Origin: Hyaloscypha bicolor E
Lineage: Eukaryota; Ascomycota; Leotiomycetes; Helotiales; Hyaloscyphaceae
Reading direction: 5' to 3'
Length of the DNA stretch: 64,000 bases
Assembly (NCBI RefSeq): GCF_002865645.1
Contig: NW_020194627.1
Coordinates: forward strand, 868,001 to 932,000
Both the position numbers and the translations under genes were made by a program. The notes below the pieces were generated by a model. That model searched no databases, had not been told where the DNA came from, and saw only the letters and a program-made list of their open reading frames with translations. Below are positions 1 to 10,903 of the stretch, in pieces (positions within the stretch are counted from its first letter, which is position 1; each line of letters starts with the position of its first letter).

Positions 1-1203
1 GCTGTCACTGAAGGCCCAGCAGCAGTCCGCGAAGCTCTTGAGGCTAACGCCAAGTCAATCCAATCGCGCGCCAGCTCCAAGCGAACCAACGACTCCAAGG
101 TCAAGGATCGTCAATCAAAGATCACCCCTGATATGTACAACCGAAAGTCCGAGTTCCCCATCCGTATCGCTCAACAGCAAAAGGAGTTGGGTCTTCCACT
201 CTTCCCCACCACTACCATTGGCTCTTTCCCCCAGACCAAGGAGATCCGTGTTCAACGTAACAGGTTCACCAAGGGTGAGATCACCGCTGAACAATACGAG
301 AAGTTCATCGAAAAGGAGATCCAAGATGTTGTCAAGATCCAAGAGGAGCTTGACCTTGATGTCTACGTTCATGGCGAGCCTGAGCGAAATGACATGGTTC
401 AATACTTTGGTGAGCGTCTGGACGGTTATGCTTTCACCACACATGCTTGGGTTCAAAGCTACGGTTCCCGATGCGTCCGTCCACCGATCGTTGTTGGTGA
501 CATCTCCCGACCTGCACCAATGACCGTCAAAGAGTCGAAATACGCCGTCTCCATCTCCAAGAAGCCGATGAAAGGCATGTTGACTGGTCCAATCACCTGC
601 CTCAGATGGTCGTTCCCCCGTGATGATGTCCACCAGTCCGTTCAGGCCGAGCAGCTTGCTCTTGCTCTTCGTGATGAAGTTGTTGACCTCGAGGCTGCTG
701 GTGTCTTTGTCATTCAAGTTGATGAGCCTGCTCTCCGTGAAGGTCTTCCTCTCCGTGCTGGAAAGGAGCGTGAGGCATACCTCGATTGGGCCGTCAAGTC
801 TTTCCGTCTCTCCGTGTCCGGCGTCAAGGACTCTACCCAGATCCACTCCCACTTCTGCTACTCCGAGTTCCAGGACTTCTTCCACGCCATCGCCGCTCTC
901 GATGCTGATGTTCTCTCCATTGAGAACAGCAAGTCAGACGCCAAGCTCCTCAAGGTCTTCGTCGATGAGGCTTATCCTCGCCACATCGGCCCTGGTGTCT
1001 ACGACATCCACTCTCCTCGTGTCCCAAGCGAGCAAGAGATCAAGGACAGAATCGAAGAGATGTTGGCATACCTCAAGCCTGAGCAGCTCTGGATCGATCC
1101 CGACTGCGGTCTCAAGACCCGTCAATGGGCCGAGACCAAGGCTGCCCTGACCAACATGGTCAACGCCGCCAAGTTCTACCGCCAAAAATATGCCTCCAAG
1201 TAG
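1..1203 (+). CDS. MET6: Cobalamin-independent methionine synthase, C-terminal part
   Basis: The reading frame is open from the first base to TAG at 1201-1203, so the 5' part lies outside the window; about 400 codons of a protein usually near 765 aa are present. The enzyme moves the methyl group of 5-methyltetrahydropteroyl-polyglutamate to homocysteine in the last step of methionine synthesis, in the cytosol. Family signatures are clear: FPTTTIGSFPQT, the zinc-site HFC in the IHSHFCYSEF segment, the Glu of SIENSKSD, and the Cys of DPDCGLKTR, which together fit the His-Cys-Glu-Cys zinc ligands that activate homocysteine. No intron is visible here. Codon use is C-ending, as in a well-expressed fungal gene. 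Confidence 0.97.
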   Translation, partial: AVTEGPAAVREALEANAKSIQSRASSKRTNDSKVKDRQSKITPDMYNRKSEFPIRIAQQQKELGLPLFPTTTIGSFPQTKEIRVQRNRFTKGEITAEQYEKFIEKEIQDVVKIQEELDLDVYVHGEPERNDMVQYFGERLDGYAFTTHAWVQSYGSRCVRPPIVVGDISRPAPMTVKESKYAVSISKKPMKGMLTGPITCLRWSFPRDDVHQSVQAEQLALALRDEVVDLEAAGVFVIQVDEPALREGLPLRAGKEREAYLDWAVKSFRLSVSGVKDSTQIHSHFCYSEFQDFFHAIAALDADVLSIENSKSDAKLLKVFVDEAYPRHIGPGVYDIHSPRVPSEQEIKDRIEEMLAYLKPEQLWIDPDCGLKTRQWAETKAALTNMVNAAKFYRQKYASK

Positions 1204-3053
1204 GAGTCCTCAATTTTACGCCCGTCCTTTCCTTTGTTCGGCGTCACCACGGCGTCAAAATGACGGTTCACGAATTTGACATTTTATCTTTGATGAATTG
1301 ATGCGGTGTTTTTAAGCCTCGGAGGGGAGACGATCTCAACATCGGCGTTTTCTGGTATGGCATAAAGACAAAAGCTTGCGATGGGTTTTACCTCTTTATT
1401 TTGCGATGTTCAACATGCATTTGATGATCCATCAACCGGGCATCTTTCAGAATGGAATGGAAAGGAAAGGGATGGCGCATCGAATCGAGTCGAGTCGCTC
1501 GCGAGAGCGGCTGTGGTGTTGTATCCTCCTTTACACGAAGGAAGGAGCAGAGAACGAAGACTAGAAGTAGAAAATACACCCTCTTCAACCGGGAAATCTG
1601 GGCCCCTTCTTGACTTGTGATTGCCCTTTCCAGGGATGTGTTCAAGCTGTTGGCAAATTGAGAGTGAGTACACCACAAATTTGTCCTCGATTCCCGACCC
1701 AAGATAAAGGTTCCTGGATAACCACCATGTCATCTGGGATATATGAAGCCTTCTTCTTCCAGTGGCCCAAACGCCAAAGACAACCGAGTCCATTCAGATT
1801 GTGATGTTCGTTGAGCAACTGCCCAAGCAGTTGTAAATGCCAAAGCACGCAAATATTTCTCTAAAAATGTAATGATTTTATAAGAGTAAAGCTAAGAAGT
1901 AATAATTGCAAACGCATTATTATAATTATAATTACTAGTAATCTTATTTTTATTAAGAAAAGAATTAGAAAACTAGAGGCTAGGATAAGAACTAAGTAGT
2001 ATACTAATAAAAAGAAGAAAAAATACTATAAATAAAAAGCTTATAAGGTCTACAGAGAGAGAGAATACGAATTTTGGTGGGGTAAACAGTAAACAGCAAA
2101 CGTGAAATCACATTTCTCACTTGGACGAGTGATAGTTACGGCTTTCCGTAGGTGATGGCCGAATACACCCTGGCGCGTTTGGGCCCAACGCCTTCAGGCT
2201 GCGAAGGGCTTCGGTCACAAAATTCCAGAAATTTAATCATCTAAGCAATCTCCTAGAATTTGCGCAATATAGTACACTAACAACGTTCGCAAAATCCCCG
2301 CAAAGGGACGCTGCGCGGAGGGGCTGCACAACGAAGTCTTAATTGACTTTCAAAACGATATGCATGTTCACGCCCATTGGCGGGCATTGGTTGATTGCTT
2401 TATTGAGCAAAGTTGTACTTGCCCTGACAGAGGTGCCAGTTGAGGGAGTTAAATCCCAATTTTGGGCTGGTACTACGAAGGGTGTTACGAGTAGGGAGTA
2501 TTATGAGCCTATTGGGGTACGGGCAAGGGAAGCACTTATGCGTATAATTATGACGTGACTGAGAAGCTCTGGGAATGGATGGAGACGGAACTGGAAAGGT
2601 ATGAAATTTGACATCAGATGAATTAAGATTATGTTCCCTATTTGTGTTTCTACAGACAGAGTTTCGGACATTTTATGACTTTGAGAACATCATTATCCTA
2701 AGCTCCTAGCTTATCACTGCAAAATCACACTTTATAAATAGCCTGCACTCAGGCGTACTCTCCCATTGGTAGGAGAAAGCAACGATCTTATCAGATTTCC
2801 TCAGAACTTATTCATCAGATTAAAACTGCCGGCTTCGCCAGCTGACACCTCACCTGAATTGATGATATTAATGTATTTATATTGGATACGGATTACAAAA
2901 AATGGTAGAAAGTAGCTGTGAAATTAAAGTACCCTCGTTCAGTGGTATAGACATTGTCACAATTTATGTCAGTAGTAACACCATTTCGCGAAAACAGATC
3001 AAGGGTAATACCTAATGAACTAAATCCAAACTGTTTGCTCCGTCCCTAAACAA
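1204..3053. other. Intergenic stretch with an AT-rich relic
   Basis: I see no supportable gene. Short open frames near 1376-1850 and 2343-2558 lack recognisable domains and splice logic. Positions about 1850-2060 are strongly AT-rich with many TA steps, like a RIP-eroded repeat scrap. The end next to 3053 should hold the 3' UTR of the minus-strand transporter gene. Confidence 0.6.
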
Positions 3054-5182
3054 CTACACTTCTTCTCGGCCGGTAACTTCCTGAGGTATGAATGCATCCG
3101 AAGCTCCAGCCGCCATACCAACAGTCCCAGCATGTATCAAAGCATCAGCCGTTGAGCTTGTCTTATCCTTCCGTGACAGTATTCTAACAAGAAGATACAA
3201 TTTACGCCCGATGAATACAGTACCATCTTTCAGCCAGCCCCAGTGCCAGACAAGGAGCATTGATACTGCAGTGATAGGAAGTGCCGTCGCGAAATAAAGC
3301 CAGAGTGGGATGTTGACAAGGGGATTAGGGTTCAATTGTGTAACGTTCATGCCAAATATACCGGCAACAAATGAGAGTGGAATATAGACAGTTGCTAGAG
3401 TGGTTAACGCTCTAAGTAACCGTTGTCAGACAACTTTAAAACAACTAGAATTAGGTAGCAGACTTACTTCACGTCCTGGGCTTGCTGAATTGCTTTTCTA
3501 CTCTCCTCTATTCCAATCATTGCTGTGATCACCGGTATACTCATTGTGTTCTGTTTAATTTGCAGTGAAACCTTGTTTGCCAGGTACTCATAGTCGGCCA
3601 AAAGCTCGTCTTGAGCCAGAGAAAAGGCTTTGCTTTTAGTACTCAGTGACCGGAAAATCTGCAGCCCCATTCTAAGCATCCCGAGTGTCTGCTTCAGATA
3701 CTCGCCAAATGACTCCTTTTCGAGAAGTCTTTCGTCGGTCCCGCCGGATAGCGTATATTGGGGCTTAAGACCGGGGAGCATGTAGCCTTCCTGGTCGCGA
3801 ATTACGCTTGTCCAGCGAGTGCTGACTAGCCGAAGCAGAATTCGAACAATCATATAAGGGTCGTCGAGAAGTTCCGGAGCTGAGACCGAGTTTATCGCAG
3901 ATTCGAAACTAGAACGCATAGATTCGTCCCTTGATGAGGCATTGCCCGACAGTATGGGATTCCCGTCGCAAACTATCACAGCTAAAGGAAACTAGTAGTC
4001 AGAGGGAATTGGTGGAATAGCAACTAAGAAATGATTACATATACTGACCAGTCCACGATCCATCAATGATAGGAGACAACCAGTAAGTGACATGTTCCTC
4101 AGTTGTAACGAGACCGCCGTGAGAAAAAGAACTTCGCAAGTTTCTACAGTTACGGAGTTCTTTCCGGAAGCTTGGCTGGTAAGTTGTTCTGTACGGTATC
4201 ACCACATGGGATTGACTCCGTCTTGTGCTTGGAAGAAGTATTTCAACGTCCTCGCTAGCTCGCTTCAAATGGCCATTGAAAACTTCAATACCGCATCCAA
4301 AAGCTTCACTGAGTGTTTCGATAAGGGATGGTGAGGGCTCTTCGACAATGAAGAGGCTCGAAGCTGGACTGTCAATTCTATTGGCAGCGGATTTGTTGCG
4401 TAGATAGGACAGTTGCTGCACTGGTCCCAGAGGCAAAATTCCTGTCGGCTTGATTTGGAAACGATGAATATCAAGGGCCTGCCGCTCTATCCCCGGGGTC
4501 CCTTTAGATAATATAGCAACCCCAGGCTCAAGCCTATCTGTGTTAAGCAGTCTGTTGAGTCTGAGGGTAAGGCTTGAACTTACGCTCTTTTCTGAGAAGC
4601 CTCTGTAGTAAGTGAGCTTTGTATAGTTGCCCCAGGAGGGGAAGCCTTAGTATCTGGATACCCATTACTCGTCAACTTTTCTGACAAGGATCCAAATGGA
4701 TCCCAGAAGAGTTCTTGGGAGTCCAATTCGGAGAACGTATGCTCCACAACACTAGTCCGGGTCGTCATACTCAGCCATGCCTCCATAGACTTTGAACGGA
4801 ACTTGCTGTAGAACGTCGTTCTGTGAGGCTTAGAAATAGGTCGAGTAGAAATAGGTCGAGTAGACTGTCTTTCTACAGCAGTCTCTTCAGATTCGAGCTG
4901 GTATGAAGTTGTCACCGGTTCTGTGACTCTGGAGAGAAGCTTTGAGGACTTGAGCTCGCTATCAGAAATAGTGGTTCCAATCTGATCTGCCTTGGTGCCG
5001 CCGGATTGTGGCCTGCCTATACTGGCTTCGAGTGCTGCCTCAAAAGATATCGGCTCTGTTGATGTTGTCCATGTAGTTGCTCTTCGCGGACCCATATTTT
5101 TCCGGAATGGGTTCCAACTGTCGGCGTACCATGCTTCCTTCCGGGCCGCACGTTTGATACTGTGCATGTTGAATTGCGACAT
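3054..5182 (-). CDS. CorA-type divalent cation (Mg2+) transporter, 4 exons
   Basis: I assemble the gene on the minus strand as exons 5182-4584, 4533-4049, 3981-3468 and 3411-3054 (introns 50, 67 and 56 bp, all GT..AG, frame kept), giving 651 aa. The C-terminus carries the CorA hallmark: a first membrane helix ending in GIFGMN (about residues 543-555), then a short loop and a second helix (about 568-587). The GMN motif sits at the pore mouth of CorA/Alr/Mrs2 channels. The long N-terminal 530 residues would form the cytosolic domain; the first 200 are Ser/Thr-rich and low in similarity. The usual MPEL-like sequence after GMN is replaced by VTQLNPNP, so ion preference cannot be read off. The start is the first ATG of the frame. 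Confidence 0.85.
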
Positions 5183-6477
5183 TGTAAATGTTTCCTCTTG
5201 AGAGTTGGCTGGAAAAAAAATTAAATGCTTTCAAATTCAAGCAATTTGATTCCGACAATGCAAGTAAAGCATTTGGTCAAGCTCGAGCTGAGGACGTCGA
5301 TCTTATAACAGGACCTCGGGGTGCAAGTTTTTGAGTAAGCTCACCTGGGCACTGTTTAACGGAGCAATGGCATAATGCTCGTATTCGAGCCAATCTTGGC
5401 ATTGTGCAAGAATAATTTTTCACATCGGGCATGCAGCTCCGGCCGCCTGTAGACCACTAGGATTATTAGATTTCAGCCCGTGTGCCAAAGCGATATTTAC
5501 ACGAAGAAATCAGGCCACCACTTAACAATTGTCCCTGAAACATGCGGGCCGACGGCGGAAAAACCGCGACGACATAGGGAGTGTGCGCTACGGCCGTGAC
5601 CCGAGAGAGATATCCAGAACCGAATTATGGGGAAAACTAAAACGACACCCCTCGGGTGCCGATTGGGGATGTCGATGGCAGAATCTTTTTTTTTTTGGCC
5701 TAGCGCTCGGCATTTCCCGAGTTCATTACTCAAGAACCAATTCAGCGTTAGAATTGTACTCCCCTTTCCCTCCCCCGGGGATCAAATAGGGGTATTAATA
5801 GATTTTAGAGTTTTAATAATGCCTAATTTGTTGCTTGTACTTACTTAATCAAATTTTTAAAAAAATTAGATTTCTTCATATAAGTATAAGAAGTCTATGT
5901 AAGAGCTCTAGTTTTGAGGTAAGAGAGAATAAGCAAAGCAATTATTGAATACGAAGTAAATAAGTTCCGGGTGCTTAATTGCTAAATTTTCAGGCTCTCT
6001 TAAGACCTTAAAATTTCTAACTTTCATTATTTCATTTTTTTTAAATAAAAAAAATACTAATTATCATATAATACCGACTAGTGGGGCTCCTGGCTGGACA
6101 GATTTGAAGAGCTTAGAAAGGAAGAATCCGGCATGAGCGAGGAGATTAGGAAAGCTGCTCTCGAAGCCACGTAGACTATGTAAATGACCGAAAGATACAT
6201 AGCTAACACGTTGTCAGAATGGAAGCCAGAAGCAAAAGGTTGCGAACTCTGAACAAGTAGAAATGCCTACCAATTTCATGTTACCTTTATTCAAAAAAAG
6301 CGTGTTTTCAAGGGAAGATCCAAGTAAGAAGTTCACCACAAGCGAGCCGCCAGGAAAGATTGTAAGCCAGATGCCAAGTGAGTCTCGGCTGGCTAAGACG
6401 TGCGACTTCAGCGCAGCATGCTAATCCGAATGATCGGTTGCCAATCCTCGTTACGTCCGAAGCCCCTCGACGCAGAC
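5183..6477. other. Intergenic stretch
   Basis: No gene is supported. The part next to 5183 is the likely promoter of the cation transporter. A T10 run lies near 5688-5697, and about 5780-6070 is AT-rich and looks like an eroded repeat. Confidence 0.55.
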
Positions 6478-6919
6478 CAGTGTGCGAAAAAATTAATCAC
6501 ATTAATCAAATTAATCATGAATATTCATGAATAAGTTAATTAGAATATGATTAACGTAATACTTAAATTTTTGATTAGATTAGAATAATTATTAATTATG
6601 AATATTCATGAATACGTTGATTAGTATACACGTGACCATAGCACGTGATAAACTAATCCAATTAGGCAAGGATCTCGCTCTAGCGCTCCTAAATAGTCGG
6701 GAGAAAAGCTCGCTAAGTCAGCGCTAGAGCAAGATCCTTGCCTAATTGGTTTAGTCTATCACGTGTTGTGGTCACGTGTGTACCAATCAAGGTATTCATG
6801 AATATTCATGATTAGCTTAATTAATTCGTGAATAGAATATGATTAATGAGAATGTTTCATGAATAGATTAGATTAATAGCTATTAATCTAATCTAATCTA
6901 TTCATTTCTCACACTTGTA
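6478..6919. mobile_element. 442-bp foldback/MITE-like palindromic element
   Basis: The block is a large imperfect palindrome. Core arms at 6624-6687 and 6720-6783 are inverted copies of about 64 bp (roughly nine in ten bases match) around a 32-bp spacer, and each arm holds two CACGTG hexamers. Outside the core, AT-rich segments with repeated AATATTCATGAATA-like words continue the symmetry to ends that read AGTGTGCGAAA on the left and, inverted, AGTGTGAGAAA on the right. GCAGAC lies at 6472-6477 and again at 6920-6925, a possible target duplication. It encodes nothing visible, so I read it as a non-autonomous DNA element; the superfamily is unknown. Confidence 0.7.
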
Positions 6920-6925
6920 GCAGAC

Positions 6926-7740
6926 GAAAAAGGGCAGAAATAATGTAGTTCGTTCTACTCCTTTTCTTGATATCTTTGCTTATCTTCTTCCAACTTGAAT
7001 ACTACCGTTCAGGATCCCAAGAAGTATATATTACAATATTGACATAGATGAAGTTTGGTCCGGAAGATTGTGTCCTGCAACTCCACCACGTGATATGGAC
7101 GAGCTTTTCATTCTAAGTAGCAAATATCATTACCTCCAGGCAGAAGAGAAGATGTCAGGTAGATCTGTCGAGGTAGAACGACTTAGAAATCTATTTCTGT
7201 TTTAGAGAGCGCGCCTTGGCATTGCGAGGGAATATTTCCTGATCGGGCCAATGGTAAGGATCCACAATGCGTCAATCCCCCCAATCATCGTGGGCTGGAT
7301 TGAACTTTCCTGATTTCCTACCCCAATATCCCACAAACGCTGCAGCTGATAAACGGAAGATTAATAATTGTCCAATCTTCAAATCCCCGTTTGCGAGTCA
7401 GGAGTGCCTTTCAATGTTAACTAACCCATCACGGTCAGAGTCGGCAGAGTCGGCAGAGGAATGGCTCTGCAGACAAACGCAAGCTCAGACCGGGCAGCCT
7501 TGGTTACCAATAAACAGCTTAGTTCATGCGAGGCTTGGTAATTGATGCTTACGTTGCATGAGTTCCATTTGTAAGGAACGATTCTAGTAAACTCTACCAT
7601 TGACATGATAGAAACCTCTCGTTCTGGCCGAAGAGCTTCAAAGATTCCATCCAGGATTTTGCCCAAGATTTTCTGCGCCAGCCTTTTGTATCTCAAACTT
7701 TTGCGGCGAGAAACGTGCTTATACCGAACAACATACTACC
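6926..7740. other. Intergenic stretch
   Basis: Nothing codes convincingly here. The last few hundred bases are the likely promoter of the VOC-family gene that starts at 7741. Confidence 0.5.
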
Positions 7741-8209
7741 ATGCTTGGCCACGTAGGAATCCGCGTCCCTGACGTCGAGGCTGCTACAAAGTTTTACGAC
7801 AAACTGCTGTCAACGCTCTCCTATACGACAAAGACGTATCCTACAGTGACAGTAATAGGACCCTCAGATAATTCGACACCGATTCCTTGTTTTATGCTGA
7901 GGAAATACACTCCCAGTGCTGCAAATGGGAATGCTGTAAAACCCAGCCCTGTGCACATCTCATTCTACGCCAAGACACGAAAGCAAGTGGATGAATTTCA
8001 CGCCGCAGGCATCAAGGCGGGGGGCAATGACAATGGCGGCCCAGGTTTGAGAACATTTATGGCAAATTACTATGGTATGCACTCTATTTCCAAGTTCAGT
8101 TCTTGATACGCAGCTTTTTGCACAATGCTAAGATCGAATTGAAACAGCGGCCTTCATCTTGGATCCTGATGGCAACAATGTTGAGGCAGTCTGCTTTGCA
8201 GAGGAATGA
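7741..8209 (+). CDS. VOC/glyoxalase-bleomycin-resistance fold protein, 2 exons
   Basis: Exons 7741-8074 and 8148-8209 (73-bp intron, GTATGC..ACAG) join to a 131-aa protein, the normal size of a single-domain VOC protein. The start reads MLGHVGIRVPDVEAATKFYD, the typical opening beta-alpha unit with a metal-site His. The middle has HISFYAKTRKQVDEFH, and the end, created only by splicing, reads AAFILDPDGNNVEAVC, the typical closing strand with the Glu ligand. Bacterial and fungal relatives include glyoxalases, extradiol dioxygenases and fosfomycin/bleomycin resistance proteins; the substrate cannot be told from sequence. The ATG at 7741 starts exactly at the conserved motif. Confidence 0.85.
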
Positions 8210-8621
8210 ATGATATCCGACGGTTCCTAGACGAGTTGGACAGAAACATGTACCTAGAGACAACCAGCATCCATTTTGTTGGTATCTTCTAGATTACTTG
8301 AAATAAATATTACCTCTTATTTCTTGACTCTGTGGGGTAATCCCTTTTCCCGAATCCTTTCTGCAAACACTTCAAAATTGCAGTTATTTCCGAAGTCGAA
8401 ATTTGTCAATGCAAGCAAAATACGACATTTCATGATCCTTTTCTCCCTCTGCTGGTCTCATTTTAGGCAGCAGTCTAGCTGTTGATTAGGGGATTTGAAG
8501 TTTTCGTAGTCAAATCCGCGACTAAGTGGAAACCTCGCCGCCCACTTGCATCGGGTAAGCCTGCTAGTTTGTTAGTTGTTCCAAGCTTACTCAGTCACCT
8601 CAAGTAACCCGCATTTGTAGG
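8210..8621. other. Intergenic stretch
   Basis: This is the 3' flank of the VOC gene, up to the TA target site of the pogo/Fot-like element. I see no gene. Confidence 0.5.
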
Positions 8622-8623
8622 TA

Positions 8624-9217
8624 CAGTAAAAACTCGCTAAAAGGATACTCAATATAAGGATATCCTCAACATAAGGATGCTACCTTAGGATCCCAATAAA
8701 AATTAGCCCTGAGCTAAGGATATCCTTACTATAAGGATTATCCTTACGATTTTTTATCCCAACCTTGATTTTTGGGTATTTTATCCTTATAATCATGCAC
8801 GTGATGGGCTAATTTACCGCTCCTGTCAGGCCTTCAGGCACCAGTAAACCCGCATTCTAAGCATTAATCTCCCTGTTCCAGAGCCTTCACAGCCTATTAC
8901 CCTCCCCCCCACCGATCCTATGGCTCCCCAACAGGCTAAAAAGAGGCGCAGAGCGATGACAGAGGCCGATCGACGTGCCGTACGGCGATGGAAGCACGCA
9001 AATCTACCAGCGTAAGGTACAGCAAGCTGTAATTGAATTATCTACAGGTAATTGGGGCATTGTGAGGCCTTAGAATGGAGGGGTTCTGTATATATCTTCA
9101 AATCCTAGTAATATTTCTATTTATATATCTCTACACGTGATCCTTGATATAAGGATACCTTGGTATATCCTTAAGAATCGGCGACAAAAACCCTATCCTT
9201 ATAGCGAGTTTTTACTG
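8624..9217 (+). mobile_element. Internally deleted pogo/Fot-type (Tc1/mariner) DNA transposon
   Basis: Near-perfect terminal inverted repeats begin CAGTAAAAACTCGCTA at 8624 and end with the inverse at 9217. Each end is flanked by TA (8622-8623 and 9218-9219), the target duplication of Tc1/mariner elements. Subterminal regions are full of AAGGATA words in both orientations, which could be transposase-binding repeats. A 31-codon frame inside (8920-9015) is the stub of the transposase. At 594 bp this is a MITE-sized deletion derivative of an element of about 2 kb, movable only in trans. Confidence 0.85.
8920..9015 (+). pseudogene. Transposase stub (N-terminal DNA-binding region, pogo/Fot type)
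   Basis: ATG to TAA encodes 31 residues: a basic start with AKKRRR, then MTEADRRAVRRWKHANLPA. This resembles the opening of the CENP-B-type helix-turn-helix in Fot/pogo transposases. The second helix-turn-helix and the DDE catalytic domain are absent, so it is a deletion remnant. Its position between matching inverted repeats supports the reading. Confidence 0.65.
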
Positions 9218-9219
9218 TA

Positions 9220-10037
9220 TTAGAGAGGCACAAAAAACACATGATTTAGCCATGAACATTTAGGCAGATTGCTTTAGAGATAAGATAGTTGAAGGCTTCT
9301 CGGAGTGCAGGAAGTTAATTGCTAGGAACGGAAACCGCATTGACTTGCCGAGTGCCATATCGACACAGGTCTACACTAATAATGTTTCTTAGCTTTTTTA
9401 AATGGACTCCTCCAGGCGCTAACAATTAAGAGGAGGCCTAATAATTTCAGATTGGACAAAGGATGAAATTTCATCAAGATTGGAGGACTTGGTTGTCATT
9501 ACAACACTCCACTCCCCACGGCAACGGCTTTCCCGCTCTGACTCTTTCGTCACCACCCTTTACAAATGAAGAATCAGAGCTGACAGTTGACTGGACTAAC
9601 TTTAGTTATAGAGTCTTAGCCTTGTTGTTGTACCGGGCATGGCGCAATACCTCTCGAAAATCCTACAAATCAGGTAGGTATGCTAGAGGTCTAGTTTCGA
9701 ATCTGTTAATCCCTCATCTTGGCCAAGAATTAAATTTCTTCGGGAGGACTGCGGCAATGTTGTGAACAAGGGTTTGCAAGAGCGGGGGAGGCATAGTTGT
9801 CTCCTCGTCCTACTGAGTTGCATAAGTAGAAGCTCAACATCTCTCCTATAAAATTCAACGCCCGTCACTCATTAGACCGAGTGTTCAACCCAACAGACTT
9901 CTTCATCTTCATAACACTCAAAGTCTTCCCAAAGTCGTAACTCATTTGTATCAACGTAAACTAAAGCCGGCACCCATCAAGTAACCTCCCCTCCTACATC
10001 CCTTCCCGATTCTAGGAGTTCCAAATTTAGTTCCAAC
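9220..10037. other. Intergenic stretch
   Basis: One open frame of 100 codons (9463-9765, plus) has no recognised domain and no supporting context. The last 150 bp hold TATAAAATT at about 9847 and pyrimidine-rich leader sequence, fitting a promoter for the secreted-protein gene at 10038. Confidence 0.45.
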
Positions 10038-10387
10038 ATGCGTCCCACAATCCTCGTCGCTCTCTTCGGCGTCTCAGCGCTTGCTGCGCCAGTCGCAACC
10101 TCTCCTGAAGCCACAATATTCGAACGACAAATCTGTATACCTATTTGATCAAGCACCGGCGACTACGCGCCATGCCCTGATAACAAGTAGGCCGAGCCCG
10201 GATTCGGTCTGATCTTGCTCGCCGTGGTATGTGTCTTTGTAGCGGCACCGGCGACTGTTGGTGCCCACCCAAGAAGAAGCTGGACGCTCCGTCAGCTTCT
10301 ATGTTCAGAGCTGGACCATACAATTTGTGGATGGTTGGTTTTGCAGATCATTTTGAGGAGGGATATATTGCTATATCTTGGTTTTAG
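10038..10387 (+). pseudogene. Decayed small cysteine-rich secreted protein gene
   Basis: The ATG at 10038 opens a clear signal peptide (MRPTILVALFGVSALAAPVA), then a short propeptide ending ERQ. The frame stops after 37 codons (TGA at 10146). Past the stop the same frame reads STGDYAPCPDNK, then another stop and AEPGFGL. A second frame then reads RGMCLCSGTGDCWCPPKKK and stays open to TAG at 10385-10387. The two modules look like a duplication around C-x-C..GTGD..CP..K. Two stops and a frameshift break the gene; the stops and the Cys-to-Tyr change fit C-to-T mutation. A functional form with an unrecognised intron is less likely. Function unknown; the format is effector-like. Confidence 0.55.
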
Positions 10388-10903
10388 GAGCAGAGACTTG
10401 GACGCGGAGGACTTGAGGGGGATTTCTTTGAATGGGATACTTTAGTCAGGAAACAACTATCGACACTCATTAAAACAAGAAATATTAACATCTTAAATCT
10501 TTCCCTTTGTGACTGGCGTGAGAAATTGGGGCTCGCTTAATGAAAACGGGAATAGTCGCTAGATTTCAGCGCCTCAGGGATTCGATCCTGGTCGAAATGG
10601 TGCCGTGTTTTCCCAATTCAGCATGCAGGATGCTGATTCCGCACGCTAACCTCGTAAGTTCAGAACCCTGAAACCTCACATTAAGCTGCCAACTTTATCT
10701 CCACCGAGCTCGAGCTTGAGCTCTTCCTCACATACACCTTTCTCAAGCCTCTTTTCTTACTTCCCACTATAAAGTGGTATCTGCTACAGCTTCATCTACC
10801 TCATGCGACGAAATCTCCTCTTGTGAGGCGCGGAATAGTTGTTCATGGAGCTGCATCCCTTCACTACACCGCACAGACTGATTGGGACGAACCCAAAGCT
10901 TCC
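10388..10903. other. Intergenic stretch and likely glycosyltransferase promoter
   Basis: I see no gene. The frame of the downstream gene is open upstream to an in-frame ATG at 10823, but the ATG at 10904 begins the more typical protein start. Confidence 0.5.

Noticed and set aside
115..885. Long antisense open frame over the MET6 gene
   Set aside because: It is a shadow of a C-ending-codon gene on the opposite strand; the sense frame is unmistakable methionine synthase.
1376..1848. Overlapping short open frames in several phases downstream of MET6
   Set aside because: No domain, signal peptide or splice structure; mutually contradictory frames in an intergenic region.
5497..5848. Three overlapping 70-90-codon frames
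   Set aside because: No recognisable features; they run through a poly-T tract and into AT-rich sequence.
10560..10620. GGATTCGATCC, resembling the B box/T-loop of a tRNA or tRNA-derived SINE
   Set aside because: No matching acceptor stem, anticodon arm or A box could be folded around it on either strand.
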